A DNA stretch of 64,000 nucleotides from Ixodes scapularis (lineage: Eukaryota > Arthropoda > Arachnida > Ixodida > Ixodidae): NCBI RefSeq assembly GCF_016920785.2, contig NW_024609944.1, positions 1,116,001-1,180,000 on the forward strand, in the 5' to 3' direction. The position numbers and the translations under genes are program-made. The notes beneath the pieces are model-generated. The model did not search any database. It saw only the letters and a list, made by a program, of their open reading frames with translations, and had not been told where the DNA came from. Below, piece after piece: positions 1 through 11,371 of the stretch. How positions within the stretch are numbered: position 1 is the first letter of the stretch; every line of letters begins with the position of its first letter.

Positions 1-1828
1 TTTTTAGTTTTAGTAGCAGGAGCTGGTGAGATACCTTATCAAATGCTTTCGCGAAATCCAGATATATACAGTCGGCGGATGATCGGTTATCGAGTATAGA
101 TTGCAACTTATGGGTGAATAAAGCCAGTTGTGTCTCGCACGAAAAAGATTTGCGAAAGCCGTGCTGTGCGCGGTGAAAAAAAGAATTTGATTCCAGATAG
201 TTCGCGATATGGGAGAAAAGTATGTGTTCTAGAATTTTGCAAGGAACGCTAGTGATTGATATGGGTCTGTAGTTGTAGGGTGAGTGCTTGTCACCAGATT
301 TGTGCACGGGAACCACCCTCCCTATTTTCCAGTCCTGCGGGAGCTCACCAGAATTGAGGGATTGCTGAAAAAGTTTAGCGAGGGCGACAGAGGTATAGGC
401 TTTCGTGTTTTTTAGGAACATGGGAGCAATACAGTCAACACCAGAGGAGGAGAAAGGTTTGAGAGAGTCAATAATTTTGGCAACACCATCAGTCTCAATC
501 TGCACAGGATACATGGGTAAATACTCAGGGTTACTAAATGAAGGCAAAACCTCAGAAAAAAACACACGAAAAAGCGCTGGAAAACACGTTGTTAAGCGTA
601 TCTGAACACTGTTTGTCATCAATTGGTTCACCGTCCAAATTCGTTAGTACAATTCGCGAACTATCAGCCGGGTTCACTACATTCCAAAATTTTCTTGGAT
701 TGTTCAGCAACATATTTGGTAATGTGTTGGTTAGAAAATTTTCCTTCGCCGATTTGACTGCAGAATTATATTCATCAGCCGAGGTACGATATAGAGACCA
801 TCGATGTTGGTCACTAGACGTTTTTGCACTTCTATACATGCGTTTTTTTCGATTGGAAAGGCGCCTGATAAATGAATTATACCATGGTGCTTGCGGATTA
901 TAACAGATTACACGAACTGGAATAAAACGGTTAGCAAGCTCTGTCATCTTCGTTTTTAGAAGCTTCCAATTATATTCAACTGAGCGTGCTTCGAACCCGT
1001 TTAGAAACGCTTGTAGAAATAAAAACAGTTCATCATTGATTTGGTTAAAGTCAGCATTAGGATAATTACGTATCACTTTAGTTCTATTAGAAAACTTTTT
1101 TACAGGAATAGTCACAGAAAAATTTAGTAGAGAGTGATCACTTATTTTCGGCATGTATGTTACTTCTGAGCATAACTCGGGACAAGTAGTTAATACCAAA
1201 TCTAACAGGTTCGCACTTGTCGGTGTAACTCTGGTTGGTTCGGAAATAATCTGTGTAAAGTGAAAGTATGAACATAACTCAATAAATTCCTGGCAAACAG
1301 ACGAGGACGAATTTAGTGAAGGGGGGGACGTTGACCATTTGATTCCTGGATAATTAAAATCACCCAGCAAGAATACAGGGGATGTTGGGTACCGTGTGAT
1401 AACGATGTTTATGGCATCATAGAGCTCAGTAACAAAGCTAGAGGAATCATTCGGGGGGCGATAGCAAACCCCGACAACCATTCTACAATGAGCTAGTTTT
1501 ACAGACACCCATATAATCTCTAAGCATGACGCAATATGAAGTGCGAATGACTCAAATTCCTTTTTAATCGCTATTAGTACACCACCACCTTGCCTCGTTT
1601 CCCTATCTCGTCTGTAGAAATGAAATTGATTGGACAAATCGAATATTTCATTTTCACGAATGTTACTGTTAAGCCATGTCTCTGTTAACACGACAATATC
1701 GGCAGAGCAAGAATCAATAGCAGAAGAAATTTCGGTGCGGTTTCTGACAACGCTTCTGATATTAGTAAATAAAATAGAGACTTGTGATAAGGATGCACGA
1801 TAACCACAGCCCCTCGGTAACCCCTACG
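1..1828 (-). pseudogene. LINE ORF2: endonuclease plus reverse transcriptase, frameshifted, truncated by window edge
   Basis: The product would nick target DNA and copy the element RNA into it. On the minus strand the frame opens after a stop near 1829, and its first ATG is at 1691. An apurinic-like endonuclease domain follows with TETWLN, RQGGGVLIAIK, GVCYRPP, LLGDFNYPGIKW, LDLVLTT and ISDHSLLNF, covering the expected catalytic Asp, Asn and His positions. The frame stops at 552 beside a run of T on the coding strand. RT coding resumes one frame away: NYRPISITSVPCKILE, QHGFRKSFSCETQLAL, and motif A YLDFAKAFDKVSH, up to base 1. The catalytic ADD box would lie outside the window. The single frameshift could be real decay or a homopolymer sequencing error. 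Confidence 0.88.
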
Positions 1829-1955
1829 TGTCTGACGTATCACGTTGCCTGGATGACGCAGCGTGTTGTCCCGAGGGCACAGTTGTTGGTGTATCGGTAG
1901 TAGCTGATTGTGATATCGGAAGTCGTGACTCACAAATTTTATCGGAGACAGGGTC

Positions 1956-2687
1956 CTACGTGTATAATTTTCCATTAACGGACAGTTTGTTGTATTTCAG
2001 CTGGAAGGAGGGACTGTTAGGCATCGTTTTGGCAAATTCGGTCAGCTTCCTCCGTACTTCGCGCGTCGCGGGTGAAAAATCCTCAGTTACACTCACGTCG
2101 TGTTCTTTCAGTTTAGCTTTGGCCTGAAGTACCTTTTCTTTAGTTTTAAAACTAGAAAATTTTATTATTACGGGGCGGCACCTTGAGCCGGAAAATTTTC
2201 CTAAACGGTGAGCGCGTTCGATATCAACCGAGGCTAGCTGAATACCAAGCCAGTTGGACAACAAGTTTGATACCTTTTCTTCTGTTTGTGGCCACGTTTC
2301 CTGAATATCAGGAATTCCGTGGAAAATCAAATTGTCACGCCGTGACCTGTCCTCTAGTTCGTTAATACGAGTCTGCAATAATTGGTTTTGTCTTTGAAGA
2401 CCTTCTACCGTGTTGGAAGTATTCCGCAAATCAACTTCAACACTATCTAGCACCTCTAGCTTCTCTTCGACAGCTGTTAATCTACCGCCTATATTTGTAA
2501 GCGTAGATTCAATGTTTTGTTGACCGTTTCTAATTTCAGTGATGCTTTGTTTTAATTCCTGATTACCTGTTGCTATTTCAGCTGATTGCTTTTGAAGATC
2601 GCGCAACATGCGCAAAATTTCTATGTTTTGCTCTGCCTGGGTCAGTGCAACCGCTCCCTCAGTATTATCTTCTGTCATACTAACCAT
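1956..2687 (-). CDS. LINE ORF1 protein (coiled coil plus RNA-binding domain)
   Basis: This intact 243-residue frame is the nucleic-acid-binding ORF1 protein that coats LINE RNA. Residues about 15-112 are heptad-rich and charged (EQNIEILRMLRDLQ, TNIGGRLTAVEEKLEVL, LLQTRINELEDRSRR), consistent with a trimerising coiled coil. Residues about 117-243 resemble the RRM plus C-terminal domain of LINE-1 type ORF1p: NLIFHGIPD at 119, ERAHRLG at 157, RPVIIKFSSF at 171 and EDFSP at 202. The ATG at 2687 is followed by a second in-frame ATG at codon 4; either could start translation. ORF2 lies downstream in another frame with about 130 bp between them. No zinc knuckles are visible, unlike the ORF1 of the I-like LINE at 20.5-22.3 kb. 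Confidence 0.85.
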   Translation of the reverse strand: MVSMTEDNTEGAVALTQAEQNIEILRMLRDLQKQSAEIATGNQELKQSITEIRNGQQNIESTLTNIGGRLTAVEEKLEVLDSVEVDLRNTSNTVEGLQRQNQLLQTRINELEDRSRRDNLIFHGIPDIQETWPQTEEKVSNLLSNWLGIQLASVDIERAHRLGKFSGSRCRPVIIKFSSFKTKEKVLQAKAKLKEHDVSVTEDFSPATREVRRKLTEFAKTMPNSPSFQLKYNKLSVNGKLYT

Positions 2688-2814
2688 GGGCTGGCTAGTT
2701 TTTCCTTTGGTGGACTGTGACGACGATTATGGAACAGGAAAATCTAACTGAATTTCTTTTGGAAACTTGAAATCCAGTTTTCAGACAATGGTCTGCATAC
2801 CTCGGCAAACCTCA

Positions 2815-3236
2815 CTCATGAGGGCCCTCACTCACCCTCACTCACCCTTATCTTCACAGGTGAGGTGAGGGTGAGTGAGTTTCTGAACCAGGAAAATTCA
2901 TGAGTGTGAGAGTGAGTGAGGGCCGTGAGGGCTGTAAGGACCGTGAGTGCGAGAGGGCCATGAGGGCGGTGATTGCGTGAGGGGTGTGAGGGCCATGAGT
3001 GCGTTAGGGGCGTGAGGGCGGTGAGTGGCGTGAGGGCCATGAGTGTGTGAGGCGTATCAGGGCCCTGAGGGGTGTGAGGGCCATGAGTGCGTGAGGGCGA
3101 TGAGTGTGTGAGTGGCACGAGTGCGTGAGGGCCGTGAGGGATTTGAGGGCTATAAGTGCGTGAGGGGTGTGAGGGCTGTGAGAGCAGTGAGGGGTGTGAG
3201 GGCCATGAGTGCGTGAGGGCGGTGAGTGCGTGAGAC
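2815..3236. repeat. GTGAGGG-type degenerate minisatellite, block 1
   Basis: The block is a degenerate array built from short G-rich words such as GTGAGGGC, CATGAGTGCGTGAG and GGGGCGTGAGGGC. It produces long artefactual open frames with repeated Thr-His-Ser-Pro residues. A short CCTCACTCACC stretch at its left edge is the inverted complement of the array, so the edge can fold back. It sits directly inside the left TIR of the enclosing element. Confidence 0.85.
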
Positions 3237-3709
3237 CCCCTTCAGACGGAGCAACTTTTTCAGCAATTTCGGTGTTGCTGGCGGGTTGTTCCCTAGCTTT
3301 CCCTGGATCGACACGAATTGCTGAAATCGGGTCCGGCTTAAGACAAGCGAGCAACTCGGAGCAATTCGAAGACGTTTGAAGCGGCTGCATACAATAAGGG
3401 CCGCAATATTTTCACGTGATACCTCGTGCCGGTGATGATGGCAACAAAAGACTTAATTCTGGTTTGAAATTGATCGTTTTTTGGAAAAGAACTGTCTCAG
3501 AAATATGCATTAGTATTCTGAACGAGATTTAAATGGACAAAAACAGGTTTATAGTGTGTAATTGTGTGTCTAAATAGTGGAAGAACAATAAAATTTTATC
3601 ATGATGATGGCAAATTGCAGCAATTGGTTGCTGCGTGTGAACGTGGGCGGCCCGTGTTGCTGGTGTTGCGACGTCAAGTTTCTGGGCGAGATTGCCCCAT
3701 CTGAAGTGG
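3237..3709. mobile_element. MITE-like element splitting the minisatellite
   Basis: The ends CCCCTTCAGACGGAGCAAC (left) and the complement of the right end, CCACTTCAGATGGGGCAAT, form imperfect inverted repeats of about 20 bp. The 473-bp interior is not minisatellite and has no coding signal; it repeats AGCAATT and TTGCTG words. The same G-rich array continues on both sides, so this element inserted into the array. Target duplication is unclear. Confidence 0.6.
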
Positions 3710-4030
3710 ACCTGAGTGGCGTGAGGGCCAAGAGTGCGTGAGGGGCGTGAGGGGTATGAGTACGTGAGGGCAGTGAGGGGCGTGAGGGTTATGAGTGCGT
3801 GAGGGGCATGAGGGCCATGTGTGCGTGAGGGCCGTGAGGTTCAGTGAGGGTGAGTGAAGGGCTGAAGGTGAGTGTGACTGTGAAAATGATGGTGAGTGAA
3901 GGGCTGAAGGTGAGTGTGACTGTGAGGATGATGGTGAGTGAGGGGCTGAAGGTGAGAGTAGTCTTGAGGGTGAGGGTAAGTGAGGGGCTTAGGTGAGTGT
4001 GGCTGTAAGGGTGAGGGTGATTGAGGGCGG
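3710..4030. repeat. GTGAGGG-type degenerate minisatellite, block 2
   Basis: This is a continuation of the minisatellite at 2815-3236. Its right half has a longer sub-repeat, about 48 bp, with GTGAGTGAAGGGCTGAAGGTGAGTGTGACTGTGA occurring around 3860, 3890 and 3935. It ends just before the right TIR of the enclosing element. Confidence 0.8.
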
Positions 4031-4238
4031 CCTAAAATGCCGATTTTTGCTGCAAACTGGATGTCAAGTTTCCAGAAATAAATCCAGTTAGATTTTCCTC
4101 TTCCATAATACAGTTTAAACTGTTTTTTTTTGTAGGATTAGTTCGCTGTATTGTTGTTTCATGTCACAGTGACAAGTCATAATTTTATATGCGCTGCGCT
4201 TTTGAGAATGTCATGTAAACCCTTACGCTCAGCTTCGG

Positions 4239-4280
4239 CAAGCCCCAGACAACTCATGTAAATGAGCTGTCTGGGGCTTG
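4239..4280. repeat. Short hairpin
   Basis: CAAGCCCCAGACAACTCAT at 4239-4257 is followed by ATGAGCTGTCTGGGGCTTG at 4262-4280. The 19-bp arms pair with one mismatch around a 4-base loop. No function is evident. Confidence 0.7.
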
Positions 4281-6988
4281 TAAACTATTCGCAAAATGTA
4301 AATTTTGTTAATAGTTTTACTGAACTAAGCGCCTCGAACAGAGTGGCAGTTCTGACACCATCGAAACCGAAACAATTCAAGAAATAACTGTACAGCGAAG
4401 AACACCGTAACTTTCGCACGTCTGCCGTTGACTAATAGGTACTAGATTTTAACCACCGTGAGCATTCTTGGGTTTATTTATTCATCAATATTCCTCGCAG
4501 GCCCATGTCCGGCCCCCTCGTGGCCGCAATCCCCATAATCCTCGTGTACTACTTTCCTTTTAACCCACTACACGATATGCGAGTAGAAAAATCCCAAACT
4601 AAAATCATTTATTCCAGGTCAGAATCTGCTGTTAGAAACTATCTTTCACAAAAAAAAAATGCTGAAATGCATCAATAATTTGTTCATGACAACTACATCG
4701 AGCAATGCAAAGCAAGCAAAGAGATTTATGTTACTTGAAAATTATTTCCTATTCCCAACGGACCAACTACACGACCGTTGTTTGTCGGTTTCACTTCAAG
4801 AAAAGAGGGTATCAAAGTGCACCTCGTTCTACCCTCTATATTACTCGTCTGACCCGTCGTTTGGAGTTCCTTCTAATCCGTGAAGTTTGAAGGGAGAAGC
4901 ATTTAAGAACCAAGATAAACTTAAGAACGCATTTAAAGGTTTCGTCAACTCTATATGTTCTAACTTTGCTAAAATTAAATGTACAAACTTTCGTAACGTT
5001 ATGAGAAGCCAGTTGATTCTAACGGAACTTAAAAAAAAAAGAATGCGGTGATTTACAACTTAAGTTATAAAAGTGAAAAGATTGAATTTAAATCCTCCGA
5101 AAACTTTCACAGTAACAATGCAAGTCGGAGGCGTGAATGACGGTAGCAAACCAGAGAAAGGAGCTTGTCAAAATCAGGATATTCAAATTTTCTATTCGTC
5201 TAATCAATGCGCCAAAATAAAAGCTTTTCAAAACGATCGCAGGATCATGTATAAAAGGACCATGCCGCTTTTACAACGCGCTTTGTTTTCTGTTGGCTTC
5301 GGTTGTAAAGCCACCGTGCTCAGCTTTCTTCAGCTCGTTAGCCAACACCGCTGCAGTAAGTTCTCCATCATTCCAGCCTCCCCCCTTTGTTGCCAACTCC
5401 TCTGCTCCCGGACTGACCCAATTAATCAAGCTAATGGCTCCGCTCTGGCCGTACCGCTTGGCCCCAGTCTTCGTTCAAACGTTCCTATCGAAAATTCCAG
5501 ATTCGCACTTTTGTTGCTTTTTTTATGTTTTTTTTTCGCTAACGTACATCAGTTCATCGCCTTCTGTGGGGTGGTTTAATTAATCGCCTTTGCTTTCCCT
5601 GTTGCCGTTCGTAACTGCTTGTTCCGCCGCGCCGCTGCCGTTGCCTCTGTCGTTCCAAGTCGAAACACGAGAGCATTCCCGGGGTTAGGTAACAGATTGC
5701 CGGCAGCGATATCCTGTGCTTTATGACTGCGTCCGATGAGTTCCATCATGGCGTAGATTAGATAACAGTTCCGTGTACATGTTCGTTTTTCTTCTTTCTT
5801 GTGTGTGTTTGGCGTGTTTGATATAGACGCGTACGGCCCGTGTCATTGGGTTAGGGGCACTGAAATGTTGGAAAGGGCGATAAAACTGCAGCGTCAACAC
5901 TTTCGTGGACGCCAGCGTCTTAATGGCTCTGCGGTTTGTATAAAACTACGTTGAATAAGATGACGTTTTCATGGAAGGCTATGATCATTTGAGCGGCATT
6001 CCGAAACTTCTCATGAAAGTTGACGCGGTCCTGTGGCATAAATTCTAATAAAAAAACTTTTATTAAAAAAATTACGTGGCTTGAAAACGCTGCCATTGTC
6101 CTGGCACCGGTTGGGGCTCGAGTAACTATATAGAGTTATTCCTCGAAGTATACTACATATCAGCCCTTTTGTCGCCAAAAAGCATCATTGTAAACTATCC
6201 GAAAGGCTACGAAACGCTTTTCCGTCTTTGAGAAATGTTAAAACAGTTGGCGACAACGCAAAACGATGTCGCTTCAGCTTCCTCACGATGTCACATTTTC
6301 GAAGCGTAACTATCGCCAACTAAGCCCGCTCCGCGCTAGACAAAAACAAAATGGCGGCAACCACAAGTTAATTGGGGAATGGTGTGTCGATTCGATACTC
6401 CAAGTGTAGCTTAAATATTTTGTGACCTTTATTGCAATAAATGTCACAAAATAATCGGCCGCCAACGTTTGTCATGACCACGCGCCTGCATGGTTGTCAA
6501 TGATTGGAGCGTGCCGTACGTGCTCCGGATATTGCCTGAGTTAGGGGTAGGGCTATTTCTTTCACCGCACTAACTCGTCGCAAATGAGAACCGGAAGGCA
6601 TGTCCACATACGCCACAGCGTACACTTCACCGCTATTAGTCAGCACCCGCTGGCTTTGCTGACTTTGAGCTTTATTAGTGACAGAACGCTGATACGGCGG
6701 CGCATCGGTGTTAAATTACGTTCAAGTTAGTGCTGTATCAGCGCTGTTCTTAGCGATCCACAGTTTCTAAATAAGAGGTTCCTACTAAAGTTCTTAGATA
6801 AGTGGTCCCTACAAGTAGCGACAGTCTTTGAAGCGTGGCGCCGCACAACAAAAAAGTGAACTGAATGACGCCATTTTGCTCCTTCGAACTGCGCTTCGTC
6901 ATTTGTTTAGCTGTGGTTACTCGTAAAACGGAAGCATTAATTGACTTTAAGAGTTCCTAGTTCCTAACCTTTGTTTCATCTTAATTCC
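4281..6988. other. No recognisable gene; one palindrome
   Basis: The sequence is AT-rich to mixed. Open frames up to 168 codons (5073-5579 plus) have no recognisable domain and biased, non-protein-like composition. The only structure I can support is a palindrome at 6417-6452, ATTTTGTGAC and its complement around TTTATTGCAATAAA. Confidence 0.6.
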
Positions 6989-7198
6989 AGACGCAGACGA
7001 CGTTACGAGAGCTGATGGAACCAATCAGAAAGTGTCAAAAGTTAACCACCACGAATGGCGTTCGTCTTGATTCTTTACCTGTTCTATCCTAGGTTCTATT
7101 ATCGCTTAACCAAACTTAAAAGACCCAGTGACTTTAACTTTTGACACTGCCTGATTGGTCCCATTAGCTAGTACCATCGGCTGCGCCTGACTCTGAAC
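6989..7198. repeat. Foldback repeat with CCAAT motifs
   Basis: The left arm (about 6989-7057) and right arm (about 7131-7198) are inverted copies. The best part is a 36-bp stretch containing GACCAATCAG(G/A) and AGTGTCAAAAGTTAA with about four mismatches. Each arm carries a CCAATCA box. No open frame is present. Confidence 0.65.
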
Positions 7199-7576
7199 TT
7201 AAGCTAAATCTAGGGTTGGAGAGTAGCGTTTCGAATAGCGCAGCGTCGTTTTTAGCTTCAACACTGCAAAGAGAGCCCGAGCGTCGTCGGTTTTTCCATG
7301 ACTGTCAACGTATGAATGACGCAGTGCTATCTGATCCGAACCGTGCTCACCCTTAGTTAAAACCAATGGTGAATTCCCATGTAAAGCGCTGGATGGATTT
7401 TATAAACAAGTACCGCCAAGCTGGTACATGCTGGGACGCAGTTGAGCCAAAAAAAAAATGAAGGAGCGTCGCCGCCAATCAAGTTACTCGCGGCGGTGCG
7501 GCGCTGGAATCTACAGTAGACCAATAGGACCGTGCTTGCAAACGGCGGAGCGTCACCGGCAGCCACAGCAGGCCAA

Positions 7577-7756
7577 TGCGAAGGGCAAGTTCGTCTGCTT
7601 CTTGCGCAGGGGGTAACGGTGGCGTCAGAACGATGAGCCCTGATTGGCTGATCGCGACCCCCTATCTGAGCGTCGTCAGCTCCTTTGCAACGTCGTCTGC
7701 GCGCAACGTCGTCTGCGTCCGTTTTACCTTTCCTGCGACTTTCGAAAGTGCAGAGG
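7577..7756 (-). repeat. CCAAT-bearing repeat, inverted partner of 8667-8800
   Basis: Read on the minus strand this matches 8667-8800 over about 127 bp: GAAAGTCGCAGGAAAGGTAA, GACGACGTTGC, ATAGGGGGTCGCGATCAGCC and AATCAGGGC. Its outer part, CAAGTTCGTCTGCTTCTT followed by GCGTCAGAACG, also matches the foldback at 35178-35392, so all belong to one family. Confidence 0.7.
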
Positions 7757-8666
7757 CCAGAGGCCAGGTTCACAAAACGATCTTACGCCAAAAATGTGCG
7801 TAAGACAAAACTTGAGAACAGATTCGTGTTCACGAAATTTTTGTAAGTTTTGCGCAGGTTACGACGAAATCCTACGACAGCTCCGAAGCTGTCTTACGCA
7901 CTTCTTACAGTCAAATCAGCATGGCCGACAGCGTCACGGTCGCGACGATTAACGAACGTTTATTTTTCTACCTGCGCTTCTCACGCGTCCCGACTTCAAG
8001 CAGTAAGAATAAAGTAAAAAGTACTTGAAACAGACCACGACAAACAAGAACGCTGGATCCACAAACACCCGGGAAAAACTCCAACGGCCACGATTCCACC
8101 GACAACGACCAAGCGAGCTCGGCAGATAGGCCTAGCAGGCACTCCGACTCGGCGACCGTCTGCCCACGACCGGCTGGCGTGCTGAATGGAATATGCCCAC
8201 GCGACCCTTGTGAACCCTTCCCGTCTTCTACTTTGATCGCTGACCTCAATTTCATATTAAGAGGTCAATCTCTTCCTCTTGTCATCTGCTTGTTTTCGGA
8301 GGCAACGGTGACTCTGGCCGGTAAAAAAGCGGTGAATCTCCGACTGACGCAGGAAAGGTAAAGCAGCCATCGCTTTGACTAGCATACGTAAAGCAGACAA
8401 CGTTCACTGCGCCAACCCGCCGACGCTGTTAAAGAGTGAGGAGTCTCGCCGCACACGAAAGGAGGGAAAAAGTATTTGGGAGGGAATTCGCAGACACTAA
8501 CCACCCTCACTCTCGGTTCTTAGCAAACAAACCTCGGCGTCTCGGGACACCTCGCCAGTGAGTCCTTTGACTTCCCTCCTTGATGCGCGTCTGCTAGTTG
8601 TTAGACAAAAACAACGCACCGGTCGAGTTATTTTGTCTGCCCTCTCTGTAAGGCGAAGTCGAGCTC
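7757..8666. other. Spacer between two inverted repeat arms; no gene recognised
   Basis: About 0.9 kb of moderately GC-rich sequence. Frames on both strands are short and overlap in antisense, and no domain or consistent splice structure is visible. It may be the interior of one large foldback element spanning 7577-8800. Confidence 0.5.
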
Positions 8667-8800
8667 GCTCGACTTCCGAAAGTCGCAGGAAAGGTAAGAC
8701 AGACGCGGACGACGTTGCGAGCAGACGACGTTGCAAAGGAGCAGACGACGCTCATATAGGGGGTCGCGATCAGCCAATCAGGGCTTGGCGTTCTGACGTC
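8667..8800 (+). repeat. CCAAT-bearing repeat, plus orientation
   Basis: This is the inverted partner of 7621-7748. It contains TTCCGAAAGTCGCAGGAAAG, repeated GACGACGTTGC words and CAGCCAATCAGGGC. The two arms could pair to form a stem of about 127 bp with a 0.9-kb loop. Confidence 0.7.
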
Positions 8801-9602
8801 CCGAATACTTCTTTTCTAATGCGCAGGAGACGAAAATGAGCCCGCTTGCGGGGCGTATAGGAACGTGCGCGTCTGGATATGGAATGCGCCGTGAACCAAA
8901 AATGGCGACGCGTCGCCGGCGTCCAATAGGAGCGCCTGCGACACGGTCAAACGATGGCAGCGTGGCGCCGTGGTAAAAGAACGCGGCGACGCGATCACGT
9001 GGTTCATTCCAAGGGCTTTACTCCCTCTGAACCACGCGATCTCGTCGCCGCGCTTCTTTTCCACCTCCTGATCTTGCGTGCTTTCCAAAGACCACTCTAG
9101 AGCAGCACGCGAATTCGCCATAAGTATATAGTGTTTTTTTTTTCTATTGTGAACCCTTGGGTCTCATTGACTTGTCAATCGTATCAAACTGCAAGCAAAG
9201 CGATGGCGCAGTCCAATACGTGAGTCACGTTTGGCCTACTGTTTCGATGTCAAGGTTGGACGCACGGGCCAAGGGAAAGTTGACCGATAGTTTACATGGC
9301 ACTGGAATTATAATCGTTTGAATCTGAAAGCGATACGATCAAGTCAAATTAATTTTAGAAAAAAAGACAAAAAATGTGCCCAGCAGCGAAAATATAACTT
9401 TTTGACCTACTACTCCGTTTCGACCTGGAAGCACATCGAGCCGATGTGCACCTTTATAATCACTATATGGGGTGGTGCAGGTCAAAGACTTAAGATTAGC
9501 CATCGTACTGCACTGGCCAAACTTATTACAACGGACACATCAAACGTCCCTTGAGACAGACTTTGTTTTCTTGTATATTACGTATAGGTTGCATATGTTT
9601 AT

Positions 9603-10928
9603 ACAGGGTATTTCACAAAAGGTGGACCAAATCGATATTGCGAAAACTCCACGTCACAACAGAAAAAGACTTGTGTAGCTTTGGTCCTGGGCCAGGGGCC
9701 TATTTAGGAAAATTATTAAAGTGCGGGGTAATTAGATTGTTATCATTTCTGAGTAATTAACGTTTTTTTTAATATTGTGTTTAAGGGCATGGTTTCAATT
9801 AGAAAATTGATGAGCATCATCGAAGAACACTAAATCAACAGATTACACCACGATAGAAGGCACGCGCAGCATTTTACGGCTTTCTGAAAAACCGCACAAA
9901 TTCGATGGGTTTTTAAGTTTCGGTTTGCTATCGGAGCGCATCTCGGCCCCGACGGCACCGCGCCCCATGGACAAATAGTGCAACCAGCCTCTGCTGCGTC
10001 ACGCAATGACAGGGCAGCAGAGGTTGGTTGCACTATTTCTCCATGGGGCACGCTGCCGTCGGGGCCGAGGTAGGGTGCCTTCATGTCTGTCTGTTTGAGG
10101 GTGAAGACATCCATTGCTGCCCTGAATGTGCCAGCACGTGACGCTCTCGCGCACTCGGTGCGTGACTTCGACGATAAAATGGCTTCTACGCATTAGCCAA
10201 AGCTACGCGCTCGAGCTGAGTGACACCGGATTGCGCGCACTTCAAAATGCACATAAAAACGATTGGGCGGAAAAATGGCTGAGATGTCATCACTCAAGCA
10301 AAAGCGCGCGTGTGTATAGGGAGTATTCACAGGAAGCCATATTTGTGGGTGCTCTTTAGAGCGTATGCTCAGAGCGAGCTTTCATTAATAGGCTGCTAAG
10401 ACCAGCAGTCTTCGTGGTGCGGAATGCACGTTGGAAAAGAACTGTTGAAGCTCGGCGTCTGCACGCGCGTACAGCAGTCACACACACGGATATGGCCGCC
10501 AGTGAATACTCCCTATAAAGGCACTCTAGGCCGAGATGTGCTCCGATAGCAAACGGAAACTTAAAAACATAAAGAATATGTGCGGTCTTTCAGAAAGCCG
10601 TATTATGCTAAGCGTGCTGTCTATCGTTGTGCAATTTGTTGATTGAGTGTTCTTCGATGATGCTGATCAATTTTCTAATTGAAACCTTGCCCTTAAACAC
10701 AATGTTAAAGAAGTTAATTACTCAAAAATAATAACAATCTAATTATCCCGGACTTTAATAATTTTCCTAAATAGGCCCCTGGCCCAGGACCAAAACAAAA
10801 GAAGTCTTTTTAATATTTTTTCTAAATAGGCCCCTGGTCCAGGAACGAAACGACACAAGTCTTTTTCTGTTGCGAAGCGTAGTTTTTGCAATATCAAATT
10901 TTTTCACCTTTCGGGAAACACCCTGTGT
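9603..10928. mobile_element. Foldback DNA element with about 350-bp inverted ends
   Basis: The ends begin ACAGGGTATTTCAC (9603) and, inverted, ACACAGGGTGTTTCCC (10928). The inverted repeats run inward to about 9950 and 10530 with several landmarks shared in inverse order: TAGGCCCCTGG.CCAGG, AGTAATTAAC, CTAATTGAAAC, GCTTTCTGAAA and GTTTGCTATCGGAGC. The right arm carries a duplicated AAATAGGCCCCTGG segment (about 10770 and 10827). No transposase frame is present, so it is non-autonomous. Confidence 0.75.
9942..10069. repeat. Internal 56-bp foldback inside the 9603-10928 element
   Basis: CTCGGCCCCGACGGCACC at 9942 through CTGCTGC at 9997 pairs with 10014-10069, which ends GCCGTCGGGGCCGAG. The 56-bp arms differ at a few positions around a 16-base loop. 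It lies exactly where the left outer repeat ends, suggesting a nested insertion. Confidence 0.75.
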
Positions 10929-11371
10929 TATCGACATTTATACGTTGTCTAAATATCGATCATGCCAATTTTATTTTTACCACATGCTTGTGATACGCAT
11001 CCCTACGAGCGGTTCGTAAAGTTTTACCAATAAATTAAACTTGTTTAGATCTTTCTGATTAACACGGTGAGCACAGGATGTAGCTTGTCCGTCGATTAGG
11101 CGTGCGGTAAGATCGGCCATGCTTGGTCACGTGGAGCTTTGTTGGTTTCGGAAGCGCTGCACATACGACTTTCTCTCGCCGTCTGCGGGCTTATCAGAAG
11201 GGTCTAGACAAGTTCAAATTTATTCAGGAGGGGAATGTATGCGTTCTGCTTCTTCGGTGGGTGCGCGTAGGGCCTCGATCTCATCGTGCTCTTGGATCGC
11301 GAGAACCCCACTATGGTAACTGAAGATAATGGCGGGAGAAGGAGGTTCCTTATGCCTTTTTCACGCTATCT

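Larger units (their letters stand above)
1..2700 (-). mobile_element. LINE (CR1/L2-like non-LTR retrotransposon), copy A
   Basis: This non-LTR retrotransposon runs from right to left. It has an ORF1 at 1956-2687 and an endonuclease/reverse-transcriptase ORF2 below about 1828, and the window edge cuts it inside the RT palm. ORF1 is intact while ORF2 has one visible frameshift, so the copy is fairly young but inactive. Its 5' end lies near 2700, about 25 bp from the left inverted repeat of the next element at 2726. ORF1 is related to the ORF1 fragment at 61320-61688. The clade is judged only from motif style. Confidence 0.9.
2726..4109. mobile_element. TIR DNA element with minisatellite interior (non-autonomous)
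   Basis: The left end 2726-2784 and the right end 4050-4109 are inverted copies of each other. Both begin ATTATGGAA(C/G)AGGAAAATC and continue through TGGAAACTTGA(A/C)ATCCAGTTT, about 59 bp with roughly 85-90 percent identity. The interior holds no coding sequence: two blocks of GTGAGGG-type minisatellite separated by a second inverted-repeat element. I see no clear target duplication. The left end lies close to the 5' end of the LINE at 1-2700. Superfamily is not assigned. Confidence 0.75.

Noticed and set aside
538..903. 121-codon plus-strand frame
   Set aside because: Antisense to the LINE endonuclease/RT region, which has clear motifs on the minus strand.
3004..3390. 128-codon minus frame with repeated Thr-His-Ser-Pro-like residues
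   Set aside because: It is an artefact of the GTGAGGG minisatellite; residues simply repeat the array.
5073..5579. 168-codon plus frame
   Set aside because: No motif, an alternative frame of similar length overlaps, and composition is not protein-like; likely chance.
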